Shown one piece after another: positions 53,275 through 62,076 of a stretch of DNA of 64,000 nucleotides. The notes beneath the pieces were generated by a model that saw only the letters and a list, made by a program, of their open reading frames with translations, ran no database searches and was not told the DNA's origin. Position numbers and translations under genes: made by a program. The number at the start of each line of letters is the position of its first letter. Positions within the stretch are counted from its first letter, which is position 1. This DNA comes from Bog-473 sp963791455 (GTDB taxonomy: Bacteria > Actinomycetota > Acidimicrobiia > Acidimicrobiales > RAAP-2): the NCBI GenBank assembly GCA_963791455.1, contig CAWBSM010000004.1, positions 1 through 64,000 on the forward strand, given 5' to 3'.

Positions 53275-54506
53275 TCACCGCACTGGGTGGTGTGCGCATC
53301 TGCGATTTCTCCGGCCAGCTGGCCGGAGCGGGGGCGACGCGATTCCTCGCGGCCATGGGGGCAGAGGTCATACGGATTGAAGATCCCGTGACGCAGGGCT
53401 ATTGGGACGTGCTACGCGGCGTGTCACCGTTTGTCGACGAACGCCGAGGGCCGGACTTCGGGGGCCCCTTCAACAATCACAACGTCGAGAAGCTCGGAGT
53501 CACCCTGAACCTGCGGACCGAGGCCGGGAGGGAGCTGCTACGCGAGCTGGTGACTGTGTCCGACGTGGTCACCGAGAATTTCGCCACTGGGGTAATGGCA
53601 CGTCTCGGCTTTCCCTACGAGGAGTTGCGGTCAATAAAGGACGACATCGTCTACGTCTCCAACTCGGGGTTCGGCCATTCGGGCCCGTACCGCGACTTCA
53701 AGACCTGGGGGCCGCTCGCTCAGGCGTGCTGTGGCCTGGCCTTCGCCACAGGCATTGCTGACGAGCATCCGGCAGGCATCGGCTATTCGTACCTGGATCA
53801 TCACGGCGCCAACGTCATGGCCATTGCGATCATGGTCGGCCTGCTGCACCGTCAGCACACGGGTGAGGGCCAGTGGATCGACATCTCCTGTACCGACGCC
53901 GGAGTGTTGCTCAATGGTCCCGCACTGCTCGACTACACGGTCAACGGACGACCGTTGCGCCGGCCGGGTTCACCCGACAGCAACCGCAGCCGGTCTCCCG
54001 TCATGGCGCCCCACGGGATCTTCCCGAGCGCCGGCGAAGACAATTGGATCGCCATCGCATGTCGCGATGATCGTGAGTGGCGAGCACTGACCGGAGTCGT
54101 GGCGGCGGATTGGTGCGCCGACGAGCGCTGGTCCACCCGCGCGGGCCGCGTGGTAGCAGAGAACGAGCTCGACCAACGGCTTGGAGAATGGTCCAGGTCC
54201 TTTGACCGTTTTGCGCTGGCGTCTGCGCTCCGGGAGGCCGGGGTGCCCGCCGCGGCGGTGCAGCGACCCGGAGAACGGATCGATGCCGATCCGGAGACTT
54301 CCGCCTGGGGCCTCTGGCCGACCGTCACGCACTCGAAGATGGGGGACGTGCGCGTCGATGGCCTTCCCGTCCATTTCTCGAAGACGGACTGGGCCATGGC
54401 GCGGGGTGCGCCCTGCCTCGGCGAACACAACGACGTGGTCTTCGGCGAACTACTCGGGCACACGCACGAGGAGCTGGAGCGCTTCCGAAAAGCTGGAGTG
54501 CTGTGA
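53271..54506 (+). CDS. CaiB/BaiF CoA-transferase without the catalytic Asp
   Basis: The protein has 411 residues from TTG at 53271, which overlaps the preceding stop (TTGA); the family sequence GVRICDFSGQLAGAGATRFLAAMGAEVIRIE starts right there. The aligned catalytic position is Gly147 in KTWGPLAQACCG rather than Asp. The rest of the fold, including the GEGQWIDISCTDA strand, is intact. Its GTGA overlap with the next gene, whose product keeps the Asp, suggests that the two form a heteromer in which only one subunit is the covalent catalyst. Confidence 0.9.
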   Translation: MITALGGVRICDFSGQLAGAGATRFLAAMGAEVIRIEDPVTQGYWDVLRGVSPFVDERRGPDFGGPFNNHNVEKLGVTLNLRTEAGRELLRELVTVSDVVTENFATGVMARLGFPYEELRSIKDDIVYVSNSGFGHSGPYRDFKTWGPLAQACCGLAFATGIADEHPAGIGYSYLDHHGANVMAIAIMVGLLHRQHTGEGQWIDISCTDAGVLLNGPALLDYTVNGRPLRRPGSPDSNRSRSPVMAPHGIFPSAGEDNWIAIACRDDREWRALTGVVAADWCADERWSTRAGRVVAENELDQRLGEWSRSFDRFALASALREAGVPAAAVQRPGERIDADPETSAWGLWPTVTHSKMGDVRVDGLPVHFSKTDWAMARGAPCLGEHNDVVFGELLGHTHEELERFRKAGVL

Positions 54507-55750
54507 GTGCCCGGCACGATGAACCGGCGCCGGGAGTCCTCGACGGAGTTCGGGTCGTCGAGTTGGCCAGCGAACACGGCGCATTCGGCGGCAAGGTCCT
54601 GGCCGATCTCGGGGCGGAGGTCATCGTGGTGGAGCCTCCGGGCGGACACGCGTCCCGACGCTACGAGCCGTTCGCCGACGACGTGCCCGACCCGGAGCGC
54701 AGCTTGTGGTGGTGGTACTACAACACGGGCAAGCTCGGCGTGACACTCGACCTTCATGACGAAGCGGGGGCGCAGGTGTTCCGGAGCCTCGTTGGGACGA
54801 GCGACATCGTGCTGGAGGGCGAAAGGCCCGGGTTCCTCACCGAGCTGGGCCTCGAATACGAGGCGTTCGAGCCCCAATACCCGGAGTTGATCTGGGTGTC
54901 GATCACGGCGTTCGGGAGGTCGAGCGCACGCTCCCGTGAGCCGCACACCGACCTCACATTGGCGGCGGAGGCGGGACCCGCGTGGAGCTGCGGCTACGAC
55001 GACCACCGGCTCCCCCCGGTGCGCCCCGGCGGCAACCAGGTGTTCCACACGGCGTGTCTTTGGGCCGTCGAGGCGGCGCTGGTCGCCCTGTACGTGCGGG
55101 AAACGTGCGGGTTCGGGCAGCTCGTCGACGTCAGCATGTACGCCGCATCCAACGTGACGACCGAAGCAGCCACCTATGAATGGCTGGTCGCCCAGGCGAC
55201 CGTGCAGCGGCGCACCTTTCGCCACGCGGCCGTGCGGCCGACGCCGCCGAGGATGATGCCGTCGGACGACGGGATGACCGTCATCGGTGCCTTGCCGCGG
55301 CGCGCCAGCGAGTTCCAGGCGTTGAGTCAGTGGATCGTCGATCTCGGACTGGACGCGCAGTTCGACGAGTTCTTCTTCTTGGAGTGGGGCGTCGAACGCG
55401 GGGGCGTCCAGATCCAAGATGTCGCGTCGGATCCAGAGGTGGCGGCCATCTACCAGGCGGGATCGAACGGATTGCGTCTCGTCGCCGCTCATCTTCCAGG
55501 GACGACCTTCTTCCTCGAAGCACAGCAGCGCGGGATTCCCGCCGCCGTGCTTTACGCCCCGGAGGACGTGATCACCGACGAGCACTTCGTCGCTCGTGGC
55601 TTCCCGGTCGACATCCGCCACGAGGATCTAGGCCGGTCGTTCGTCTACCCCGGCGCGGTCTTCCGATCTCCCGCCTCACCGTGGAAGGTCCGTGGGCGGG
55701 CGCCTCACATCGACGAACACGCCGAGACGGTGTGGGGGAAGAGCACGTAA
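54503..55750 (+). CDS. CaiB/BaiF CoA-transferase with catalytic Asp
   Basis: The protein has 415 residues from GTG. VLDGVRVVELASEHGAFGGKVLADLGAEVIVVE opens the fold. Asp150 in EPHTDLTLAAEAG aligns with the catalytic aspartate. The stop TAA overlaps the ATG of the thiolase-like gene (TAATG). It is translationally linked on both sides, in the order amidohydrolase, Asp-less transferase, Asp-containing transferase, thiolase-like protein. Confidence 0.9.
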   Translation: MSARHDEPAPGVLDGVRVVELASEHGAFGGKVLADLGAEVIVVEPPGGHASRRYEPFADDVPDPERSLWWWYYNTGKLGVTLDLHDEAGAQVFRSLVGTSDIVLEGERPGFLTELGLEYEAFEPQYPELIWVSITAFGRSSARSREPHTDLTLAAEAGPAWSCGYDDHRLPPVRPGGNQVFHTACLWAVEAALVALYVRETCGFGQLVDVSMYAASNVTTEAATYEWLVAQATVQRRTFRHAAVRPTPPRMMPSDDGMTVIGALPRRASEFQALSQWIVDLGLDAQFDEFFFLEWGVERGGVQIQDVASDPEVAAIYQAGSNGLRLVAAHLPGTTFFLEAQQRGIPAAVLYAPEDVITDEHFVARGFPVDIRHEDLGRSFVYPGAVFRSPASPWKVRGRAPHIDEHAETVWGKST

Positions 55751-56886
55751 TGGACAAGTTCGAAACGCGTGTCATCGTCTCGGGCCTCGGCATGTCGGAC
55801 ACGGGACGCGACCTGGGTCGAAGGGGCCTCGACCTGGCGCTGGACGCCGCGTTGGCGGCGGTCGCCGACGCCGGCCTGCGGCGGTCGGATATCGACGGCC
55901 TGGCATCCATGCCGTTCGGGGACCAGCCGCCCGAGGAGATCGTCGACGCGTTGGGGCTCCGGCTCAATTGGATGGGCGGCGCCAATTCGGGCGCCCAGCT
56001 CGGTGTGATCATGAACGCGGCCATGGCCATTGCCGCGGGGTTGTGCCGTCATGTCCTCATCTACCGTTCGGTTCTCGGGTTGGGTGGCCTGCTCGGCAGC
56101 GCCTCTGGTGCGTTGCCGGACCCAGCCGGACCGTGGGAGTGGCACGTTCCGTTCCACGAGTATTCGGCCGTCAATTTGATGGCGATGCAGGCGCGGCGGC
56201 ACATGTACGAATACGGCACAACGAAGGAACAGCTCGGCTGGGTCGCCCTCAACGGCCGTCGCCACGCCGTGCTCAACGAGAAAGCCGCGCTGCGATCGGC
56301 GATGACCATGGAGGACTATCTCGATGCCCCCATGATCAGCGATCCGTTGGGTCGATTGGACTGTGACCTGCCGATCGATGGTGCGGTCGGCATCGTGCTG
56401 TCATCGGTCGAGGCGGCGGCGGACTGCGCAAGCGCCCCCATCCGGCTGGAGGCCGTGGGTTGCGCCAATCACGACGTTCACGGATGGGAACCACGGTTGG
56501 ACTTTCCGGCCATGGCGGCCACGGATGCGGCGGTGCAGATGTGGGCCCGCACCGACCTGAAGCCGGCCGATGTCGACGTCGCCGAGCTCTACGACGGGTT
56601 CTCCATCCTCACGCTGACGTGGCTGGAGGCGCTCGGATTCTGCCCGAAGGGCGAGGCCGGCAGCTTCGTGGATGGTGGGCAACGAATCGGGCCGGGTGGC
56701 GAACTGCCGCTGAACACCTACGGTGGTCAACTCTCCGCCGGCCGGCTCCATGGCTTCTGGTTGTTTCACGAGGCGGTGCTCCAATTGCGGGGACAAGCCG
56801 GCCCGCGTCAGGTTCCCGGCGCTCAGGTGGCGATCACCTCTGCCGGTGGGGGCTTCCGGTGCGGCTGCATCCTGCTGACCGCCTGA
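55750..56886 (+). CDS. Thiolase-like protein (SCP2/Ltp2 type), nucleophile Cys absent
   Basis: The protein has 378 residues from ATG at 55750. It has the two-lobe thiolase fold: LDAALAAVADAGLRRSDIDGL, GGANSGAQLGVIMNAAMAIAAGLC, and in the second lobe AELYDGFSILTLTWLEALGFC and NTYGGQLSAGRLHG. At the nucleophile position (about Ser80) there is no Cys, and the final HPxGATG His motif is altered. Tyr282 in YDGFS is kept. This is the pattern of Ltp2-like aldolases, which split a beta-hydroxyacyl-CoA by retro-aldol reaction with a DUF35 partner, rather than of true thiolases. Confidence 0.88.
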   Translation: MDKFETRVIVSGLGMSDTGRDLGRRGLDLALDAALAAVADAGLRRSDIDGLASMPFGDQPPEEIVDALGLRLNWMGGANSGAQLGVIMNAAMAIAAGLCRHVLIYRSVLGLGGLLGSASGALPDPAGPWEWHVPFHEYSAVNLMAMQARRHMYEYGTTKEQLGWVALNGRRHAVLNEKAALRSAMTMEDYLDAPMISDPLGRLDCDLPIDGAVGIVLSSVEAAADCASAPIRLEAVGCANHDVHGWEPRLDFPAMAATDAAVQMWARTDLKPADVDVAELYDGFSILTLTWLEALGFCPKGEAGSFVDGGQRIGPGGELPLNTYGGQLSAGRLHGFWLFHEAVLQLRGQAGPRQVPGAQVAITSAGGGFRCGCILLTA

Positions 56887-56922
56887 CGCATCGGTCGCCG
56901 CGCCGGCCAAGCGGCACGAGGC

Positions 56923-56960
56923 TTGACACTGGGCCGGCCAAAGATTAGGCATATGCTCAA
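56923..56960 (+). promoter_or_regulatory. Promoter with overlapping 16-bp operator (site 4)
   Basis: TTGACA (56923-56928) is a perfect -35; 17 bp later comes TAGGCA (56946-56951) as a poor -10. TTAGGCATATGCTCAA (56945-56960) is a copy of the regulon dyad covering the -10 region. It is 123 bp before the next CoA-transferase gene and marks a new transcription unit after the 52.4-56.9 kb operon. Confidence 0.55.
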
Positions 56961-57082
56961 ATAAGTGGGGCGTGCCACCCAGGGTTCGGCCAACCCGCTC
57001 CGGATCCGAGTCGGGCATTGTCTCGGCGAAGGGTGGGTGTTGGGTGCGCCGAGCCGACTCGCCGGAGACGTAGCAGAGGTTC

Positions 57083-58285
57083 ATGTACGACATTTTGAAG
57101 GGCGTCCGAGTGGTGGAGGTGTCGTCCTGGCTGTTCGTACCGGTGGCGGGTGCCGTGCTCGCCGACTGGGGGGCTGAGGTGATCAAGGTCGAGCACCCCG
57201 TGTTCGGTGACCCGATTCGCGGTCTGACGAACGCCGAGGCAGCGGGAGCGCTGATGAACCCGAACACCGAACTCCCGAACCGTGGCAAACGCAGCGTCGG
57301 ACTCGACATCGCGACAGACGAGGGTCGGGAGATCCTGTACCGCCTGCTCGAGTCGGCCGACGTGTTCCTCACCAACTTCCTACCTGCGGCGCGGCGACGA
57401 CTGGGTGTCGAGGTCGACGACGTCCGGATGCGCAACCCGCGCCTCGTCTACGCACTCGGAACGGGACAGGGCTCGCTGGGACCGGAGGCCGAGGACGGCG
57501 GATTCGACCTGGCCAGTGCCTGGGCCCGCGGCGGCTCGGCCTTCCAGATGACCCCGACGGGAGGCGAGCCCCCGAACCAACCCGGCTCCTTCGGCGACCT
57601 GTCGGGAGGAATGAACCTGGCCGGGGCAGTGGCGGCCGCGCTGTTCAAACGCCAACTTGACGGGCACGCTCCGGTCGTGGAGGTCTCGTTGTACGCCACG
57701 GGGATGTGGTGGATGGCCCAGGCGATCACGGCAGGCACCGTGGGCGTGACGAGGGAGTTCCGCACCCGTCGCAATCCGTTCAACGCGCTGGTCAATTACT
57801 TCCCGACCAGTGACGAACGTTGGGTCTGCCTCGTCTTCCTCCAGGCGGACCGATGGTGGCCGGATCTGTGCCGGCGTCTCGGCCGACCCGATCTCATCGA
57901 CGACCCGCGCTTTGCGGTGGCCGAAGCGAGGAACAAGAACGTCGAGGAGTGCACGCGGGTGCTCGACGAGATTTTCACGACTCGGACACTGGCCGAATGG
58001 CGAGAGGAATTCGCGACCCTCGAGGGGGTGTGGGCCCCTGTGCTGAGCCCGAGGGAGATCGCTGACGATCCGCAGGCCATTGCGAACGGCTATCTGCCCG
58101 AGGTGGACAAGGGCAGCGGCCGGACCTATCGCGGCGTCGCATCACCCGTGCGGTTCGACCGCAACGCGGTCGGCCCGCTCTCGGGCGCGCCCGAGCACGG
58201 ACAGCACACCGAGGAGGTGTTGCTGGAGCTGGGGATCAGCTGGGACGACATCGCGATCCTGAAGGAGCAGGGGGCGGTGATGTGA
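57083..58285 (+). CDS. CaiB/BaiF CoA-transferase with catalytic Asp
   Basis: The protein has 400 residues. It starts YDILKGVRVVEVSSWLFVPVAGAVLADWGAEVIKVE, and Asp142 in GGFDLASAWARGG is at the catalytic position. The C-terminus GISWDDIAILKEQGAV is the usual family end. It is the first gene after the operator-bearing promoter at 56923 and has no Asp-less partner beside it, so it is probably a homodimer. Confidence 0.9.
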   Translation: MYDILKGVRVVEVSSWLFVPVAGAVLADWGAEVIKVEHPVFGDPIRGLTNAEAAGALMNPNTELPNRGKRSVGLDIATDEGREILYRLLESADVFLTNFLPAARRRLGVEVDDVRMRNPRLVYALGTGQGSLGPEAEDGGFDLASAWARGGSAFQMTPTGGEPPNQPGSFGDLSGGMNLAGAVAAALFKRQLDGHAPVVEVSLYATGMWWMAQAITAGTVGVTREFRTRRNPFNALVNYFPTSDERWVCLVFLQADRWWPDLCRRLGRPDLIDDPRFAVAEARNKNVEECTRVLDEIFTTRTLAEWREEFATLEGVWAPVLSPREIADDPQAIANGYLPEVDKGSGRTYRGVASPVRFDRNAVGPLSGAPEHGQHTEEVLLELGISWDDIAILKEQGAVM

Positions 58286-58373
58286 GAAGGACCACATCTT
58301 CGCGTCGTCGTGAGCGGGACCGCGATCCGGTGGGCGCGGTGATCAGGCACCGATGGGCGAAGCGAGGCACCAC

Positions 58374-59591
58374 ATGACGGACAAGGCCGTATCCGAATGG
58401 TTGATCTCTGTCGACGATCACGTGCTCGAGCCGGGCCACGTCTGGCAGGACCGCATTCCGGCCAAGCTCCGAGACGCGGCGCCGCGTCTGATGCGTGACG
58501 CCGACGGTGAGGCATGGATCTACGACGGCAAACGGATGGTCACCCCTGGACTGGGTGCGGTGGCCGGGAAACGTCGGGAGGAGTTCAGCTTCGAGCCGAT
58601 CACCTACGACGAGATGCGGCCGGGCTGCTACGACTCGGTCGCCCGTCTGGAGGACATGGACCGCGCCGGGGTACTCGCCTCGCTGTGTTTCCCATCCTTT
58701 CCCCGGTTCTGCGGCCAGGTGTTCCTCGAGGCCGCCGACAAGGAGCTGGCCCATCTGTGCGTGCAGGCCTACAACGACTGGATGATCGACGAGTGGTGCG
58801 GTCGAGCGCCGGGTCGCTACATCCCGCTCACGCTGATCCCCCTCTGGGACCCGGTGCTGGCAGGGGCCGAGGTTCGCCGGACCGCGGCGAGCGGTGCCCG
58901 GGCCGTCGCCTTCTCCGAGAACCCGGCCATGCTCGGTCTCCCGACGATTCAGGACAAGGGCGGCCATTGGGACCCCTTCATGGCGGCCTGTGAGGAGACC
59001 GGAATGGTGATCTGCATGCACATCGGATCTTCGAGCGTGCGCTACACGATGTCGGACGAATCGCCGATGATGGTGACAATGTCATGGGGTCCTCCCGTCG
59101 CCATCGCGGGCGCCATGGTCGAGTGGATCTTCAGTCCCGTGCTGAGGAGATTTCCAGGCATCAAGGTCGCACTGGCCGAGGGAGGGATCGGGTGGATGCC
59201 GTTCTTCCTCGACCGATGTGCTCAGGTCGTGGAGACGCACCGCTACTGGATTGAGAAGGGAGACGTGCGGCATGACTCCCTGACCGGCCACGTGGACGTC
59301 ATGACAGACGCTGGTGTCGAAATGGAGGGCTTCTCGGTCATCGACACCTTTCGCAAGCACATCTATGGCTGCTTCATCGACGATCTCCACGGGATACGGA
59401 ATCTCGACGTCATCGGAGTCGACAACGTCATGATCGAGACCGACTATCCCCACAGCGATTCCACCTGGCCGAACTGCCTCGAACATGCCCAGAAGCAGCT
59501 CGAAGGCCTGCCCGACAGCGATCGGCACAAGATCATGCGGGGGAACGCCGAACGCCTGTTCCAATTCACCCCCGCACCGGCACCGTGGTGA
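58374..59591 (+). CDS. Amidohydrolase-2 family protein (4)
   Basis: The protein has 405 residues from ATG at 58374 (GAGG upstream; ATG 58353 is possible). Metal motifs: SVDDHVLEPG with Asp14, Asp15 and His16, ICMHIGSSS, and ETDYPHSDSTWPN. It shares most blocks with the protein encoded at 48302, including AYNDWMIDEWCGRAPGRYIPL and AEGGIGWMPFF, so the two are paralogues, perhaps acting on related intermediates. It follows a CoA-transferase gene by 88 bp. Confidence 0.88.
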   Translation: MTDKAVSEWLISVDDHVLEPGHVWQDRIPAKLRDAAPRLMRDADGEAWIYDGKRMVTPGLGAVAGKRREEFSFEPITYDEMRPGCYDSVARLEDMDRAGVLASLCFPSFPRFCGQVFLEAADKELAHLCVQAYNDWMIDEWCGRAPGRYIPLTLIPLWDPVLAGAEVRRTAASGARAVAFSENPAMLGLPTIQDKGGHWDPFMAACEETGMVICMHIGSSSVRYTMSDESPMMVTMSWGPPVAIAGAMVEWIFSPVLRRFPGIKVALAEGGIGWMPFFLDRCAQVVETHRYWIEKGDVRHDSLTGHVDVMTDAGVEMEGFSVIDTFRKHIYGCFIDDLHGIRNLDVIGVDNVMIETDYPHSDSTWPNCLEHAQKQLEGLPDSDRHKIMRGNAERLFQFTPAPAPW

Positions 59592-59608
59592 CGTTCCGGG
59601 TAGGCCCC

Positions 59609-59626
59609 CGGCCCGATCGAGGGCCG
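59609..59626. terminator. Short hairpin between amidohydrolase and LLM genes
   Basis: CGGCCC, loop GATCGA, GGGCCG, 17 bp after the amidohydrolase stop. No T-run follows; it may only slow transcription or stabilise the mRNA end. Confidence 0.28.
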
Positions 59627-59715
59627 CGAGAGCCCGGAGACCCGACCGGCAAGGCAATCGGAGCCCGCCCTCACACGACCGACGCACCTGTTCGGATGCG
59701 AGAAGGGATGGACGG

Positions 59716-60837
59716 ATGAGAATCAGCCTGTTTCTTGGGTTTCAGGGTGGCGACTGGATCCGCAACGACTCGCCCGGGCTCGACGGGCCCTCGATCATTC
59801 GTGACGGCCAGGTCTACGAGGACAACATCTATGTCGCTGACCTGCTCGAGCCGCTCGGGTTTGACGCCCTGTTCCAAGTGGAGCACCACGGATCGCCTTA
59901 CCACATGACGAGCAATCCGCTGGCCATCCTCTACTACATGGCGGGACGGACCGAACACCTCGAAATGGGCACGTGCGTGATCGTGTTGCCCTGGAACAAT
60001 CCGCTCCGGGTCGCCGAGGAGCTCTCCGTGCTCGACAACATGCTGAGGGGGCGCCGGATCCACGTGGGTGTCGGCCGGGGATCGTCGCCGAGCGAGTACC
60101 GCTACCTGGGCATCGACCAGAACGAGGCCAGCGAGCGGTTCAAGGAGGGAGTAGACATCCTGCGCCTGGCACTCCGGCAGGAGAAGTTCTCGTACGAAGG
60201 AACTCACTACCAGGTCAGCGAGGCCACCACCCGGCCGCGGCCCAGCTCAGAGAAGCTGGGCGAGACGATCTATGGCGCTCTGGTGAGCAAGTCGAGCCTC
60301 GAGCCCGTGGCCGAAATGGGCCTCGATCTCATGTGCACCGGTGGTACGTCGGTGGCCACCATGACCGAGAACTGCGAGATCTTCAACCAGGCCCGGGCCA
60401 GGGTCGGGCTCGGGCCGACCCGTCCCATTATTGCGGCACCCGGCTACTGCGCTCCGACGCTGGCGGCCGCGATGGAAGTCGCGGACCGCGCCTTTGGCGG
60501 TTACATCGAGGGGTCGCGACGGCACTACGGCTTCGACAACCCCCAGCAGTTCGTCGGCATCAAGGGCTACCAGCAATACGCTCCCGGAGGTGGGGGCGAC
60601 CCTCGCGGTGCGTCACCCCGAGAGGACTACCTCCGGAGCGGCATTTTCGGGACCCCGGAGCAATGCATTGAGAAGATCCGAATGTACGCCGAAGTCACCG
60701 GTACCGACCACATCGTCATGCTGCACTCGATCGCCGGGATGTCGGTGAAGGAGACGGAGGGCAGCCTGCGATTGTTCGCCAGCGAGGTGTTGCCGGTCGT
60801 CCGCGACCAAACGGGAGTAGTCGTCCGGTCAGGCTGA
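59716..60837 (+). CDS. Luciferase-like (LLM class) flavin- or F420-dependent oxidoreductase
   Basis: The protein has 373 residues from ATG at 59716 (AAGGGATGG upstream). The bacterial-luciferase TIM barrel is clear: RISLFLGFQ at the start, DALFQVEHHG, MGTCVIVLPWNNPLRVAEELSVLDNMLRGRRIHVGVGRG, and the C-terminal GTPEQCIEKIRMY. These enzymes are monooxygenases using FMNH2 or dehydrogenases using F420. In the cluster it could do a Baeyer-Villiger type oxidation or a ring hydroxylation. No flavin reductase gene is nearby. Confidence 0.9.
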   Translation: MRISLFLGFQGGDWIRNDSPGLDGPSIIRDGQVYEDNIYVADLLEPLGFDALFQVEHHGSPYHMTSNPLAILYYMAGRTEHLEMGTCVIVLPWNNPLRVAEELSVLDNMLRGRRIHVGVGRGSSPSEYRYLGIDQNEASERFKEGVDILRLALRQEKFSYEGTHYQVSEATTRPRPSSEKLGETIYGALVSKSSLEPVAEMGLDLMCTGGTSVATMTENCEIFNQARARVGLGPTRPIIAAPGYCAPTLAAAMEVADRAFGGYIEGSRRHYGFDNPQQFVGIKGYQQYAPGGGGDPRGASPREDYLRSGIFGTPEQCIEKIRMYAEVTGTDHIVMLHSIAGMSVKETEGSLRLFASEVLPVVRDQTGVVVRSG

Positions 60838-60915
60838 TCGCGATCGACGCGGTGCGCTGGGCTCGGCGGACCATTCTGACGATACAGTGAGACACCTTGC
60901 AGGTGAGGAGCTGCA

Positions 60916-62076
60916 GTGACCATCGACTCGCGCGCGCTGATCGCCGGTGCCTACGAACATCCGCGCCGGGAGATACCGGATCGCAGTATCCCGCAGATCC
61001 ATGCCGAGGTCGCGCTGGGCGCGCTGGCGGACGCGGGGTTGGACTTCTCAGACGTCGACGCCTACTTCTGCGACTCGACGGCTGGCTTCGGTCCGGTCTC
61101 CATGACCGAGTACCTGGACCTCCACCCGCGCGTCGTCGACTCGACGGAGACGGGGGGCTCCTCGTACCTGGTCCACGTCGGCCATGCCGCAGCGGCCATA
61201 GCTGCCGGACGGTGCGAGGTGGCTCTCGTGACCATGGCCGGGCTGGCACGGAGTCGCGGGGAGGCGCCAACGGCGCGCGCAACGGGCTCACCGGAGGCGG
61301 CTTTCGAATCTACCTGGGGCATGTCCGCCGTCACCGCCTACGCCCTGGCCGCCCAGCGTCACATGTTCGAGTTCGGCACGACCGGTGCCCAGCTGGCCGA
61401 GGTGAAGGTGGCGGCCTCCCTCCACGCGCAGCACAACCCCAATGCACTGCTGCGGAACCCTGTCACCGTGGACGAGGTCCTCGACTCCCCCCTCATCAGC
61501 TCGCCCTTACACCGGCTCGACTGTTGCATCGTGACTGACGGAGGCGGAGCCGTCGTCGTCGTGAGCCCCGACGTCGCTCGGGACCTTCAACGCCGAAGCG
61601 TCAGGGTACTGGGCCACGCGGAGGCGGTGAAACACAACGGCAATGGCCGAGTGGACTTGACCTATACCGCCGCTGCAACGACAGGGCCGCGAGCGTTCGC
61701 CCAGGCGGGTGTGACGCCTCGGGATGTCGACTACGTCTCCATTTACGACTCCTTCACCATCACCGTCGTCGAGACCCTCGAAGACCTCGGTTTTTGCGCA
61801 AAGGGCGAGGGGGGGCGCTTCGTCCTCGACGGGGCACTGCTGGCGCCATACGGCCGGCTGCCGTTCAACACCGATGGAGGCGGGTTGTGCAACAACCATC
61901 CCTCCAACCGTGGCGGGATGACAAAGATTATTGAGGCGGTCCGTCAACTTCGCGGTGAGGCTCATCCGGCCGTGCAGGTACCCGATTGCGATGTCGCGCT
62001 GGCCCATGGGACAGGGGGTTCCATTGCCACGAGGATGGGGAGCGCCACGCTGATCCTGGGCCAACCGGACGCGTGA
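60916..62076 (+). CDS. Thiolase-like protein (Ltp2-type aldolase candidate)
   Basis: The protein has 386 residues from GTG (GAGGAG upstream). The thiolase fold is intact, but the nucleophile site reads DSTETGGSSYLVHVG, with Ser and no Cys near 82. Tyr277 in YDSFTITVVETLEDLGFC and the NTDGGGLCNNHPSNRGGM block are the marks of Ltp2-like retro-aldolases. The next gene, starting in its stop codon (TGATG), encodes a DUF35 zinc protein, exactly the partner that Ltp2 needs. The pair should cleave a beta-hydroxyacyl-CoA to a ketone or aldehyde plus a shorter acyl-CoA; the substrate is unknown. Confidence 0.9.
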   Translation: MTIDSRALIAGAYEHPRREIPDRSIPQIHAEVALGALADAGLDFSDVDAYFCDSTAGFGPVSMTEYLDLHPRVVDSTETGGSSYLVHVGHAAAAIAAGRCEVALVTMAGLARSRGEAPTARATGSPEAAFESTWGMSAVTAYALAAQRHMFEFGTTGAQLAEVKVAASLHAQHNPNALLRNPVTVDEVLDSPLISSPLHRLDCCIVTDGGGAVVVVSPDVARDLQRRSVRVLGHAEAVKHNGNGRVDLTYTAAATTGPRAFAQAGVTPRDVDYVSIYDSFTITVVETLEDLGFCAKGEGGRFVLDGALLAPYGRLPFNTDGGGLCNNHPSNRGGMTKIIEAVRQLRGEAHPAVQVPDCDVALAHGTGGSIATRMGSATLILGQPDA

